Made by a program: the position numbers and the translations under genes. The notes beneath the pieces were generated by a model, which was not told the origin of the DNA, made no database searches, and saw only the letters and a program-made list of their open reading frames with translations. From Flavobacterium sp. LC2016-01 (GTDB taxonomy: Bacteria > Bacteroidota > Bacteroidia > Flavobacteriales > Flavobacteriaceae), in the NCBI RefSeq assembly GCF_009711135.1, contig NZ_WMIC01000003.1, forward strand, positions 124,001-188,000: DNA of 64,000 nucleotides, in the 5' to 3' direction. This document shows, piece by piece, positions 1-8,444 of this stretch (positions within the stretch are counted from its first letter, which is position 1; every line of letters begins with the position of its first letter).

Positions 1-1
1 A

Positions 2-2422
2 GAAGTTGCGGATTTTTGGGGGGTCGATGAAATCTCCGACAAACCGGGTTTAACCGCGACAGAAATGTTCGAAGCATTAGAATCAGGGAAAATGAAAGCG
101 GTTTGGATTATCTGTACAAATCCTTTGGTCAGTCTGCCAGATTCCCGAAAAATTGAAAAAGCACTTCAAAATGCCAAATTTGTTGTCGTTCAGGATATTT
201 CGCATAATGCCGATACAGCAAAATTTGCCGATTTACTTTTGCCCGCCGCAGGCTGGCTGGAGAAAGAAGGAACTATGACGAATTCTGAACGTCGTATTTC
301 TTATTTGCCAAAAGGAATCAATGCGCCTGGAGAAGCGCTTCCAGATATTGAAATTTTAATTCGTTTTGCTCAAAAGATGAATTTTCATGGCTTCAATTTC
401 AATAGTGCCGAAGAAATCTATAAAGAACATTGCGCACTTACCAAAGGCACAAATATTGACATTTCATTCTTAAATTATAATCGTTTAAAATCTGAAGGTA
501 CTTTTCAATGGCCTGTTCCAGATTATGGACATCCGGGAACGCCGAGATTATTTACCGACAAAAAATTCTATACGCCATCTGGAAAAGCAATTTTTAATTT
601 GCCTGTTTCGATCGAAAATACATCGGTACAGCCAAATGCAGAATTCCCTTTCATTTTAACGACAGGAAGAATTCGTGATCAATGGCACACGATGACCAAA
701 ACCGGAAAAGTATCAAGATTATTAACGCATATTCCGAGTCCAGTTTTAGAAATAAATCCGATTGACGCCTATAAAAACGAAATTAAAAATGGGGATATCG
801 TCACGGTTACAAGCAAAAATGGTGAAGTTCGCGTAAAAGCAAAAGTTACCGATTCTATTAAAGAAAAAGTCGTTTTCCTGCCGATGCATTGGGGAAAACA
901 GCTTGAAAATGATTTAAATAGAACCAATAATTTAACCAATACCGTTGTTGATCCGGTTTCTAAAGAACCTGATTTTAAATACACCACCGTTTCGATTTCG
1001 AAATATGTAAAACCATTTCAAAAAATCGCGATTGTGGGTGCCGGTGCGGCTTCTTTCCGATTCATTCAAAACTACCGTGAATTCAATACAACAGATGAAA
1101 TTATTGTTTTTTCGAATGAAGTAAATCCGTTTTACAATCGTGTGCTGCTTCCCGAATATATGACAGGAGAATTCACTTGGGAACAACTTTTAAAAATTAA
1201 AGACGGCGAAGCTTTCAGCAAACTAAAAATTACCATGAAAGCCGGAGTTGCAATTGATAAAATCGACACCAGCAAAAAGACAATAAAAGACAGCCAAGGT
1301 GAAATTCATACTTTTGATTCACTGATTATGGCCACCGGAAGCCGTCCTTTTGTGCCTGAAAACGCTCAGCTTCATCTTCCTGGCCGATTTACAGTTAGAA
1401 AAAAAGAAGACGCTGACCGACTTAAAAAACACTTAGACAGTACTAATCTTCCGCCTGAAGAGCAGCATGTTGTGATTATTGGCGGCGGATTACTCGGACT
1501 GGAATTGGCTGCCGCTTTAAAACATAAAAAAGTCAAAACAACTATTGTTCAGCGTGCTTCCCGTTTAATGGAACGTCAGCTGGACCGTGTTTCCAGCAAA
1601 TTATTGGCCGAAGAAGTACAGCTTCGTGATATTCAGATTTATTTTGATAATGAGGTCAGTACCGTTTTTGAAACGGATCATCCAAATGAAATTGAAATCG
1701 CCTTGAAAAGCGGTAAAATCATTACTGCAAATGCGATTGTTTATACCATTGGCACAATTCCGAATATCGAAATTGCACGCGAAAGTGGTCTCGCCTGCGG
1801 ACGTGGCGTAAAAGTCAATCAATATTTACAAACTTCAAATCCGGATATTTTTGCCATTGGTGAAATAGCCGAATTCAATAACAAATTATTCGGAATCACA
1901 TCTGCTGCCGAAGAACAGGCCGATATTCTGGCCAATTTTTTAGCCGGAGATATCAGCAGTTATTACAAAGGTTCTATTTTGATGAATATCCTAAAACTAG
2001 AAGATATCAATCTTTGCAGCATTGGCGATATTGAAATTCCCGAAAATGACGACTCCTACGAAGAAATTGTTTTTGCCGATTTGAAAAAACGGTATTACAA
2101 AAAATGTATCGTAAAAGACGATCTTTTGGTTGGCGCAATCTTAATGGGCGATAAAAACGAATTTGCCGAATTCAAAACGATGATCGAAAGCAAAATCGAA
2201 TTATCAGACAAACGAAATACGCTTTTAAGAGGAAGCTCAAACGCCAAACCTGTTTTAGGAAAATTGGTCTGCTCCTGCAGTCAGGTTGGTGCGGGAAATA
2301 TAGAAGAAACCATTAAAAGCGGTATAAACGATTTTACCGATTTATGCAAAAACACCGGCGCAGGATTAGGATGTGGCAGCTGTAAGACAGAAGTTAAAGA
2401 GATATTAGCAAAGTGTAAATAG
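2..2422 (+). CDS. Assimilatory nitrate reductase, catalytic subunit fused to NirB-like FAD/NAD and BFD-like domains (5' partial)
   Basis: The reading frame is open from base 2, so the gene begins before the window; 806 codons are visible. The first ~330 residues are the end of a molybdopterin oxidoreductase (ADLLLPAAGWLEKEGT, then the C-terminal MGD-binding barrel with TTGRIRDQWHTMT). A pyridine-nucleotide oxidoreductase follows, with an FAD motif IVGAGAASF near residue 341 and an NAD motif IIGGGLLGLELAA near 490. The end is a BFD-like [2Fe-2S] domain with CSCSQVG and CGSC. This matches fused NasC/NirB-type nitrate reductases, in which NAD(P)H electrons reach the Mo centre through FAD and Fe-S. 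The minus-strand cofactor operon fits this need. The in-frame ATG at 65 is internal, not the start. The split between enzyme parts is inferred from motifs. Confidence 0.88.
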   Translation, partial: EVADFWGVDEISDKPGLTATEMFEALESGKMKAVWIICTNPLVSLPDSRKIEKALQNAKFVVVQDISHNADTAKFADLLLPAAGWLEKEGTMTNSERRISYLPKGINAPGEALPDIEILIRFAQKMNFHGFNFNSAEEIYKEHCALTKGTNIDISFLNYNRLKSEGTFQWPVPDYGHPGTPRLFTDKKFYTPSGKAIFNLPVSIENTSVQPNAEFPFILTTGRIRDQWHTMTKTGKVSRLLTHIPSPVLEINPIDAYKNEIKNGDIVTVTSKNGEVRVKAKVTDSIKEKVVFLPMHWGKQLENDLNRTNNLTNTVVDPVSKEPDFKYTTVSISKYVKPFQKIAIVGAGAASFRFIQNYREFNTTDEIIVFSNEVNPFYNRVLLPEYMTGEFTWEQLLKIKDGEAFSKLKITMKAGVAIDKIDTSKKTIKDSQGEIHTFDSLIMATGSRPFVPENAQLHLPGRFTVRKKEDADRLKKHLDSTNLPPEEQHVVIIGGGLLGLELAAALKHKKVKTTIVQRASRLMERQLDRVSSKLLAEEVQLRDIQIYFDNEVSTVFETDHPNEIEIALKSGKIITANAIVYTIGTIPNIEIARESGLACGRGVKVNQYLQTSNPDIFAIGEIAEFNNKLFGITSAAEEQADILANFLAGDISSYYKGSILMNILKLEDINLCSIGDIEIPENDDSYEEIVFADLKKRYYKKCIVKDDLLVGAILMGDKNEFAEFKTMIESKIELSDKRNTLLRGSSNAKPVLGKLVCSCSQVGAGNIEETIKSGINDFTDLCKNTGAGLGCGSCKTEVKEILAKCK

Positions 2423-2428
2423 TTTCTT

Positions 2429-2618
2429 TTGTTTCATGTTTCATGTTTCATGTTTCATGTTTCAAGTTGTTGGAACGCGAAACCTGAAACTTGAAACAAA
2501 ACAATGTCACCCTGAGCGAAGTCGAAGGGCTACACCTAAAGGGCTTCGACTTCGCTCAGCCTGACAAGCTCGAGAAAAACTTGAAACATGAAACATGAAA
2601 CCTGAAACTTGAAACAAA
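2429..2618. repeat. Intergenic repeat cluster: GTTTCAnG heptamers flanking a palindromic element
   Basis: Heptamers of the form GTTTCATG or its complement CATGAAAC run at about 2429-2470 and 2579-2618. Between them, 2505-2529 (TGTCACCCTGAGCGAAGTCG...) is nearly the reverse complement of 2543-2566 (...CTTCGCTCAGCCTGACA), forming a long hairpin. It sits between two co-directional genes and may act as a terminator. Related heptamers recur at 4182-4230, 11132-11165 and 12092-12126, and half of the palindrome recurs at 5198-5222. Confidence 0.75.
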
Positions 2619-2623
2619 AAAAA

Positions 2624-4054
2624 ATGGAACTAACAAGATTAATAGTAAAAGGAGGCGTTATTTCGCCAGGAGAACTGCGAGAAGTAGTAAATATTGCTTT
2701 AGACGAAGGTCTAGATTCTATTTCTTTTGGTTCGAGACAGGATATTATTTTCCCGAAAGGCTTTAAATCTTTAGACAAAACAACTTTGGGCAAACATCAT
2801 TTTGTTTATCCAGATCAAAAAAGCGGGAATAATATTGTTTCTTCCTATGTTTCGACAGATATTTTTAGAAATACCAATTGGCTAACTGGAAATAGGTTTT
2901 TATATGTTTTGGAAGAATTTAAAGAACAGCCAAAACTAAAAGTCAATATAACTGATCCAAAACAGCAATTAGTTCCTTTATTTACAGGACATTTAAATTT
3001 TATCGCTTCAGAGCACGAAGATTATTGGTACTTATATATTCGTCTTCCAAAATGGGAGAAAATGGAAGTTTATCCTGTTTTGATTTACAGCTGGGATTTA
3101 GCTAAAATTTATTACGAAATTGAAAAAATATCCGAAGATGAAGCTGTAGATATTGAACTGCTTTTCACGTTAGTAAGCGAAGCTCTAGACACCAATAACC
3201 GAACAATTGATAAACCGCTGCATATTCCGTTTTATCCTTTTCCGTATTACGAAGGAATGAACCGCTTGGGAATCGATCAATACTGGCTTGGACTTTATTG
3301 GCGAAACAATTTATATGATTTAGATTTTCTAAAAGAAATGTGCGATTTATGTTTCGAATGCAAAATCGGGAAAATTTGTATTACGCCTTGGAAATCATTC
3401 ATCATCAAAGGAATTCCGAAAGATCGAAAACTCGAATGGGAAAAATTCTTAGGCAAACGAGGCATCAACGTTCGTCATTCCTTGTTGGAATTAAACTGGC
3501 ATTTGCCCGTTGCAATGGAATGGGCGCTTAATCTTAAAACATTTTTGGTCCGCACGCTCGATCAATTCGACATCAGTACTTACGGGCTTAATTTCGGAAT
3601 TTCAGAATACAACCGTGATGGGCATTATTTCACATCGATTGTCATCGAAAAAAACGAACTTCCAGCCGCATTAGAATCGATTAAAATCAGAGATACTTAC
3701 AATGTGTTGTTTGCGAAGAATTTCGACCCAAATACACGTGAATACATTGTTCATTCACAAGACATTGACAAATTGGAACTGCCAACAATTTTAATTGAAT
3801 TAAGCCGAAAATACTTCGACGAACTCGGAAATTCAACAGCAGAGACAACCGAAAACACACAGAAAAAAGAAAAACCACAATTAGACATTTATCAATGCCA
3901 AGAATGCTTAACACTTTATAAACCAGAGTATGGCGATGAAAGTCAAGGTATTCCAAAAGGCATTTTATTTACAGATTTAGACGAAAACTATTGCTGCTCT
4001 TTATGTGAAGCCCCAAAAAGCAATTTTAAGATTTTAGAAATTGTAAAGAACTAA
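2624..4054 (+). CDS. Rubredoxin-domain protein with nitrite/sulfite-reductase-like half domain
   Basis: This 476-residue protein lies just downstream of the nitrate reductase. The N-terminal ~60 residues (VKGGVISPGELREVVNIALDEGL) resemble the ferredoxin-like half domain of nitrite/sulfite reductases. A Cys-rich stretch CDLCFECKIGKIC sits near residues 242-254. The last ~50 residues form a rubredoxin with CQEC and CSLC iron-binding pairs. The usual siroheme/4Fe-4S cysteine signature is not evident, so this may be an electron carrier or specificity partner of nitrate or nitrite reduction rather than a complete nitrite reductase. I chose ATG 2624; a TTG at 2609 is in frame but lies inside the heptamer repeat. 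The function is inferred from context. Confidence 0.72.
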   Translation: MELTRLIVKGGVISPGELREVVNIALDEGLDSISFGSRQDIIFPKGFKSLDKTTLGKHHFVYPDQKSGNNIVSSYVSTDIFRNTNWLTGNRFLYVLEEFKEQPKLKVNITDPKQQLVPLFTGHLNFIASEHEDYWYLYIRLPKWEKMEVYPVLIYSWDLAKIYYEIEKISEDEAVDIELLFTLVSEALDTNNRTIDKPLHIPFYPFPYYEGMNRLGIDQYWLGLYWRNNLYDLDFLKEMCDLCFECKIGKICITPWKSFIIKGIPKDRKLEWEKFLGKRGINVRHSLLELNWHLPVAMEWALNLKTFLVRTLDQFDISTYGLNFGISEYNRDGHYFTSIVIEKNELPAALESIKIRDTYNVLFAKNFDPNTREYIVHSQDIDKLELPTILIELSRKYFDELGNSTAETTENTQKKEKPQLDIYQCQECLTLYKPEYGDESQGIPKGILFTDLDENYCCSLCEAPKSNFKILEIVKN

Positions 4055-4072
4055 TAGTTTCATCATAATTTT

Positions 4073-4156
4073 AAGGAGCTGTTCCTGCTGTCCGCTGTAT
4101 CTTTTATGGTGAACCCCACCATAAAAGGATGCCGCTCCCATCAGGGCTAGGACAGT
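4073..4156 (+). repeat. Dispersed intergenic element (GGAGCTGTTCC...CAGGGCTAG type)
   Basis: The element begins AAGGAGCTGTTCCTGCTGTC and ends ATCAGGGCTAGGACAG. Its middle is an imperfect hairpin (CTTTTATGGTG / CACCATAAAAG). A second, diverged copy in the opposite orientation lies at 56345-56488, with ends AGCCCTGATTGCAGTG and CAGGATTAGCTCCTTA. I recall similar sequences as common intergenic repeats in Flavobacterium; their function is unknown to me. Confidence 0.65.
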
Positions 4157-4385
4157 CATTTTCATTAAAACTTATTTGAAATGTTTCAGGTTTCAGGTTT
4201 CAGATTTCAAGTTTCAAGTTTCAGGTTTAAAGTTGCACCATTAACAATTAACAATTCACAATTCACAATTACACCTCTTTTTTCCAAGTAGAATTGTTAA
4301 GAGATTTTACTTTTTTATTTTACCAAAAAACACAAATATTTAAATTTCAGTTGTTTAACGTTAAATTTTAACAGAAAACTTAACA

Positions 4386-4414
4386 TTGGGAGACTTGTTT
4401 TATAATTATCTTTA
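4386..4414 (+). promoter_or_regulatory. Probable Bacteroidota promoter for the Lys/Ala-rich protein gene
   Basis: TTG at 4386-4388 is followed after 18 bases by TATCTTTA (4407-4414), one base off TAnnTTTG. Transcription would start near 4421, about 58 bases before the ATG at 4479. Confidence 0.45.
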
Positions 4415-4478
4415 CTTAACTGTAAATTAACAATTTAGTTACATTGTTAATATTAATCTTCTTAAAAGCACTGAAAAT

Positions 4479-5114
4479 ATGGAAAACAAAACTGAAGAGA
4501 CAAATCCAGAAAAAATCGATTCTCCAAAAACTGAAACCGCTCAACCTGTTGCTGAAACTGCAAAAGCTGAAAATACACCAGTAAAAAAAGCGCCAGTTCG
4601 TAAAGCTCCTGTAAAAGCAACAACAGCTGCAAAGCCAGTAGCAGCTAAAGCTCCTACTGCAACTGTCGCAAAAACTGCAACAACCTCGACTGTAAAAACA
4701 CCTGCTAAAGCTGTTGTAAAAACTGCAGCTGCTACTTCGCCAAAACCAACTGTACGAAGAGCCCCAGCAAAAAAAGTCTTAACACCAGCTGCAAAGCCAG
4801 AAGACAAAACAGCAGTTACTGAATCAAAAGAAGAAAATACTAATCCAGCGGTTAAAACTGAAAAAGACAAAGCTGCTAAAAAAGCCAAAAAAGTGAAAGA
4901 TAAAGAAAAGGAAAAAGAGAAAAAGAAATTAGCTAAGAAAAAAGATAAAGCTAAAAAAGACAAACAGAAAGAAAAAGCTAAAAAAGCAAAACAAAAAGCT
5001 GCTGCTAAGAAAAAAGAAAAAGCTAAAAAAGCAAAGGATAAAGCGAAAGCTAAGAAAATTGCTAAAAAGAAAGCAAAGTCTAAAAAGAAAGATAAAGCTA
5101 AAAAGAAAAAATAA
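4479..5114 (+). CDS. Lys/Ala/Pro-rich histone-H1-like protein
   Basis: This 211-residue protein is dominated by Lys, Ala and Pro. The N-terminal ~30 residues are acidic and polar, then KKAPVRKAPVKA-type repeats run to about residue 105. After an acidic patch comes a long Lys-rich tail of KKxKAKKxK repeats from about residue 128 to the end. It resembles bacterial H1-like DNA-binding proteins, so it probably coats or compacts DNA through its basic tail. It stands alone with its own promoter and terminator. The ORF on the opposite strand is a by-product of the biased composition. The assignment rests on composition, not a specific domain, and a ribosome- or RNA-binding role is possible. Confidence 0.6.
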   Translation: MENKTEETNPEKIDSPKTETAQPVAETAKAENTPVKKAPVRKAPVKATTAAKPVAAKAPTATVAKTATTSTVKTPAKAVVKTAAATSPKPTVRRAPAKKVLTPAAKPEDKTAVTESKEENTNPAVKTEKDKAAKKAKKVKDKEKEKEKKKLAKKKDKAKKDKQKEKAKKAKQKAAAKKKEKAKKAKDKAKAKKIAKKKAKSKKKDKAKKKK

Positions 5115-5123
5115 TAATTTGAA

Positions 5124-5159
5124 GAAGGTTTGACTTTTATAAAGTTGAACCTTTTTTTC
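5124..5159 (+). terminator. Intrinsic terminator after the histone-like gene
   Basis: AAGGTTTGACTTT and AAAGTTGAACCTT form a G:U-containing stem closed by a short loop, followed by a run of T. Confidence 0.7.
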
Positions 5160-5283
5160 ATTCTAAGGAACGAAGAATGAAAAAACTATGCGGTTAAGGC
5201 TTCGACTTCGCTCAGCCTGACAATCGCCCTATCATCCTAAGCAATCCAAAGGCTTCGAAAGAAGATCGTATAGTAATGAGTCA

Positions 5284-5396
5284 CAATTAACAATTAACAA
5301 TTAACAATTAACAATTAACAATCAACAATCAACAATCAACAATTAACAATTAACAATTAACAATTAACAATTAACAATTAACAATTAACAATTAAC
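5284..5396. repeat. Tandem heptamer repeat (AACAATT)n
   Basis: About 16 tandem copies of the 7-mer AACAATT, with three consecutive AACAATC variants in the middle, fill the gap between the convergent histone-like gene and moaA, ending two bases before the moaA stop codon. There is no spacer structure, so this is not a CRISPR array. A 5'-flanking half palindrome (CTTCGACTTCGCTCAGCCTGACA, 5199-5222) belongs to the 2505-2566 family. Copy number is likely to vary between strains. Confidence 0.9.
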
Positions 5397-5398
5397 TC

Positions 5399-6406
5399 CT
5401 ACCCCCCAATCGCAATCATACTGCGATTATCAAAATGTTTTGCAGGGTCATCCATTTCATCAATCGTAACCATTCCAGCTCTCACTTTCTTTTTATTTTG
5501 AACAGCTTGAGAAATTAAATCCGTAATCGATTCGCCATTTCTAAAAGCCGTTAATATATCGGTTTCAGAATTAGAAAAAAGACAATTTTTAATTTTCCCG
5601 TCAGCCGTCAAACGGATTCGGTTACAGCTGTCACAAAACGGATTGGTAATCGAACTTATAATTCCGAAATCACCTTGAAAATCTTTTATTTTATAATTTC
5701 TCGAAGTAAAGTTTTTTTCCTCTTCCAGTTTTTGAATTTCTTCAGCGGAAAAAGCATTTCCGACTAGAGATAAAATCTCATTTTGTGAAACCATTTTACT
5801 TCTGTCCCATTCGTTTCCGGCAAACGGCATAAACTCAATGAAACGAACAGAAATGGGCAAAAACTGAGTCAGTTTTACAAAATCTACAATTTCGTTATCA
5901 TTAAAACCTTTCATCAAAACTACATTCACTTTCACCTGAAAATCGTTATTCAAAAGCAAATGCAGATTACCTACAACCTTCTCAAACTGATTTCTGAGCG
6001 TCACAGAAGCGAATTTAGACGAAACTAAAGTATCTAAACTCAAATTGATTTTTTTGATTTTAAATTGTTTTAAAACATCAATGTGACGGTCAATTAAAAT
6101 TCCGTTAGTAGTTATAGAAAGTGAAATATCTAAAGCGGCTAATTTTGCAACAATTTCTGGAAAATCTTTTCTCAGCAAAGGTTCTCCTCCAGTTAATCTA
6201 ATTTTGTCAACACCATTTTGCACGAAAGTTTGAGCGATACCAAAAATCTCATCGGCCGTCATTAAACTGGCTTTTGGAGAAAGCGCAATTCCGTCGGCCG
6301 GCATGCAGTACGTACAACGCAGATTGCATTTTTCCAGCAACGAAATACGCAGGTAATTGTGTCTGCGCCCAAAACCGTCCGTCAAAATTGTGTTAGAGGC
6401 TGTCAT
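5399..6406 (-). CDS. moaA: GTP 3',8-cyclase MoaA
   Basis: This 335-residue radical-SAM enzyme carries out the first step of molybdenum-cofactor synthesis. GTP is rearranged to 3',8-cyclo-GTP, which MoaC converts to cyclic pyranopterin monophosphate. The N-terminal cluster motif is CNLRCTYC, and the second [4Fe-4S] site near the C-terminus is CDSCNRIRL...NC. The protein ends in the conserved GlyGly tail (AIGG). Length is normal for the family. It is the last gene of the minus-strand cofactor operon, and its start overlaps the end of the moaC-mogA gene by 14 bases, implying coupled translation. Confidence 0.95.
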   Translation of the reverse strand: MTASNTILTDGFGRRHNYLRISLLEKCNLRCTYCMPADGIALSPKASLMTADEIFGIAQTFVQNGVDKIRLTGGEPLLRKDFPEIVAKLAALDISLSITTNGILIDRHIDVLKQFKIKKINLSLDTLVSSKFASVTLRNQFEKVVGNLHLLLNNDFQVKVNVVLMKGFNDNEIVDFVKLTQFLPISVRFIEFMPFAGNEWDRSKMVSQNEILSLVGNAFSAEEIQKLEEEKNFTSRNYKIKDFQGDFGIISSITNPFCDSCNRIRLTADGKIKNCLFSNSETDILTAFRNGESITDLISQAVQNKKKVRAGMVTIDEMDDPAKHFDNRSMIAIGG

Positions 6407-7307
6407 GATTTTTACCTTTTAAAATATGAAAAACATGCATTACGTGCGGAAAAACAGCGTCCATTGATTCTCTTACACCATTTGTAGATCCTGGCAGCGC
6501 CAAAACCAAACTTTTGCCTAAAGTTCCAGCTACGCTTCTTGAAAGCATTGCGTACGGCATTCTCTGTTGCCCGTAATTACGAATGGCTTCTTCAATTCCC
6601 GGAATTCTGCTTTCTAAAATTGGTTCTAAAGCTTCTGGTGTAACATCTCTTGGTGACAAACCCGTTCCGCCAGTGAAAATCACTAATTGATGTTCTTTGG
6701 CGAAAGCCTTTGTTTTTTCTTGAATTACATCGAACTCATCTGGAATAACCTCATAATGAGAAGTTTCAACTCCATAAGAATCTAGTTTTTCTACAATTGT
6801 CTTTCCAGAATGATCTTCTTTATCGCCCGCAAAAACCGAATCAGAACAAACAAAAACCGCTGCTTTTATTGCATTCGGAAATTTATTTTTGAAAGAAGAT
6901 TTTCCGCCTTCTTTATTGATTAATTTGATGGTTGAAATTTCGATTTCTTTATCAATTGGTTTCAGCATATCGTACATTGTCAATGCCACAATCGACGCAC
7001 CATGCATAGCTTCCACCTCAACTCCAGTTTTGTAAACGGTTTTTACATTGAAAATTATCTGAATTTCTAATCCTTCAATTATATATTCAACCGAAGTAAA
7101 TTCAATCGGAATTGGATGACAGTCCGGAATAGATAAATGCGTATTTTTTACCGCAAATAATCCAGCCGTTTTTGCCATTTCGAGCACATTTCCTTTTGGC
7201 ACAAGATTATTTACCACAGCATCAATCGTTTCTTGTCTGCTGACTTTTACAATTGCAGTTGCAGTGGCTTTTCTTAAAGTGCTTATTTTATGCGTAATAT
7301 CAACCAT
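6393..7307 (-). CDS. Bifunctional MoaC-MogA/MoaB molybdenum cofactor protein
   Basis: The 304-residue protein fuses two steps. Residues ~1-150 are MoaC, with the pyranopterin-synthase motif CHPIPIEF and MHGASIVALTMYDM. Residues ~155-304 are a MogA/MoaB-type molybdopterin adenylyltransferase, with FTGGTGLSPRDVTPEA and LPGSTNGVRESMD. It thus couples cyclic pyranopterin formation with MPT adenylylation. I chose the ATG at 7307 (MVDITHKIST); the longer frame to 7370 runs through the moaE gene and begins with a sequence unlike MoaC. The 8-base overlap with moaE and the 14-base overlap with moaA show a tight operon. Confidence 0.92.
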   Translation of the reverse strand: MVDITHKISTLRKATATAIVKVSRQETIDAVVNNLVPKGNVLEMAKTAGLFAVKNTHLSIPDCHPIPIEFTSVEYIIEGLEIQIIFNVKTVYKTGVEVEAMHGASIVALTMYDMLKPIDKEIEISTIKLINKEGGKSSFKNKFPNAIKAAVFVCSDSVFAGDKEDHSGKTIVEKLDSYGVETSHYEVIPDEFDVIQEKTKAFAKEHQLVIFTGGTGLSPRDVTPEALEPILESRIPGIEEAIRNYGQQRMPYAMLSRSVAGTLGKSLVLALPGSTNGVRESMDAVFPHVMHVFHILKGKNHDSL

Positions 7308-7737
7308 TTGTATTTTCTTTCCAGGTGAATGTATCGTTCTCAAACATTTCTTTGCCAAAAATCGGCACATCAGTTTTAATCCAGTTTACAATGGCTTCTG
7401 TTGCTTCATAAACTTGTTTGCGTCGCGTTGCCGAAACAAACACAAATAAACAGATTTCGCCAGCTTTTACTATGCCCAAACTATGATAAATGTGCATACA
7501 GGTTAAATCAAATTTAGCGAAAGCTTTTTCTCTAATTGCATACAAAGCTTCATTCGCCATATCGGTGTAAGCGGAATAATCAATCGCCACGACTGTATTA
7601 TCGTGAATTACATCAGCACGAACTTGTCCTAAAAAAATATTGTGCGCCCCAATCGTATGTTTTGATTGATGTTTCGCAATCGATTCGGCTATAAATTCAG
7701 GAGCAATTGGCCCTTCTACAAATACATTTTTACTCAT
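7300..7737 (-). CDS. moaE: Molybdopterin synthase catalytic subunit MoaE
   Basis: The 145-residue protein is the large subunit of molybdopterin synthase. It receives sulfur from thiocarboxylated MoaD to form the dithiolene. Visible family features are HTIGAHNIFLGQVR near the start, HIYHSLGIVKAGE, and the Lys-containing active-site region KTDVPIFGKE. Its partner MoaD is encoded upstream in the same operon, separated by moeB and a membrane-protein gene. Its end overlaps the moaC-mogA start. Confidence 0.93.
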   Translation of the reverse strand: MSKNVFVEGPIAPEFIAESIAKHQSKHTIGAHNIFLGQVRADVIHDNTVVAIDYSAYTDMANEALYAIREKAFAKFDLTCMHIYHSLGIVKAGEICLFVFVSATRRKQVYEATEAIVNWIKTDVPIFGKEMFENDTFTWKENTNG

Positions 7738-7764
7738 TTTTTTTATAATTTAACCAATTTCAGG

Positions 7765-8415
7765 CTATACATCTGTATCACTTATTTTCTTGCTTTCAAC
7801 AACTTCAATTTTATCTTCAGAATGAATTTTAATACTATCTGAAAATAACAAATAAAAACCAGTAACCCATATTACTGCAAATGCAATAAATGCATACTTT
7901 ACATTAAATTTAGCCCCCTTTTTCAAAAATAAGGGAATTAAACAAAAAGAAATGAATGAATTCCACATTATCGAAAATACTAAAACTCCAACAATAGAAT
8001 TATTAATCCCTTTAATAATTATAGCTTCAGAACTATCGTCAGGATTAACAAATACAGCTATTTTCTTTGCATTTTCTAATTTAGAAAATAACGCAACATG
8101 CTCTTTTCCATTACCACCTGAATATCCAATGGCAATTTTATGTCCCAAAAATTCTTTGTTACCAATTTTATATTTATACCCAATTTTAACTTCATATGTG
8201 CCATCACCACCATCGCTGTCATTATCATAATCCAACTTTATATGCGCTACAGTGGCAGGAACTTTAGTCCAATCTCCTGTTTTTTGAGAATTATAAATAT
8301 TATTTAAACTATAACCCAAAGTCCAAATACCAACTAATATAAATGGCAGAAAAAATACTCCAATACAACCATAACCTTTCATTTTAGTGACAATCCAAGT
8401 CTCGTTTTCTGTCAT
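7765..8415 (-). CDS. DUF3592-type membrane protein
   Basis: This 216-residue protein has a hydrophobic segment near residues 15-37 and two more at about 140-163 and 172-190. Between them lies a polar domain with an Asp/Gly-rich stretch (DYDNDSDGGDGTYEVKIGYKYKIG) and a VNPDDSSEAI motif, the pattern of DUF3592 proteins. It sits between moaE and moeB with 27- and 29-base gaps, looser than the overlapping neighbours, and has no known role in cofactor synthesis. It may be an insertion into the operon. No function is assigned. Confidence 0.65.
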   Translation of the reverse strand: MTENETWIVTKMKGYGCIGVFFLPFILVGIWTLGYSLNNIYNSQKTGDWTKVPATVAHIKLDYDNDSDGGDGTYEVKIGYKYKIGNKEFLGHKIAIGYSGGNGKEHVALFSKLENAKKIAVFVNPDDSSEAIIIKGINNSIVGVLVFSIMWNSFISFCLIPLFLKKGAKFNVKYAFIAFAVIWVTGFYLLFSDSIKIHSEDKIEVVESKKISDTDV

Positions 8416-8444
8416 AAATTAATCTCGTCTACTAATGTTTATAT

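Larger units (their letters stand above)
4055..4478. other. 424-bp intergenic region: dispersed repeat, heptamer repeats and a probable promoter
   Basis: It holds, in order, a Flavobacterium-type dispersed element (4073-4156), GTTTCAnG heptamers (4182-4230), AACAATT/AATTCAC heptamers (4239-4275), and an AT-rich segment leading to the Lys/Ala-rich gene. No protein-coding frame looks real here. Confidence 0.7.

Noticed and set aside
4541..5161. Long minus-strand ORF opposite the Lys/Ala-rich protein gene
   Set aside because: It is a Phe/Ala/Leu-rich shadow of Lys and Ala codons on the other strand, and its start lies in the terminator of the real gene.
5284..5396. CRISPR array
   Set aside because: The 7-base units are contiguous with no spacers, and no cas gene is present.
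7308..7370. 21-residue extension of the MoaC-MogA protein
   Set aside because: It lies inside moaE in another frame and does not resemble MoaC; ATG 7307 gives the normal N-terminus.
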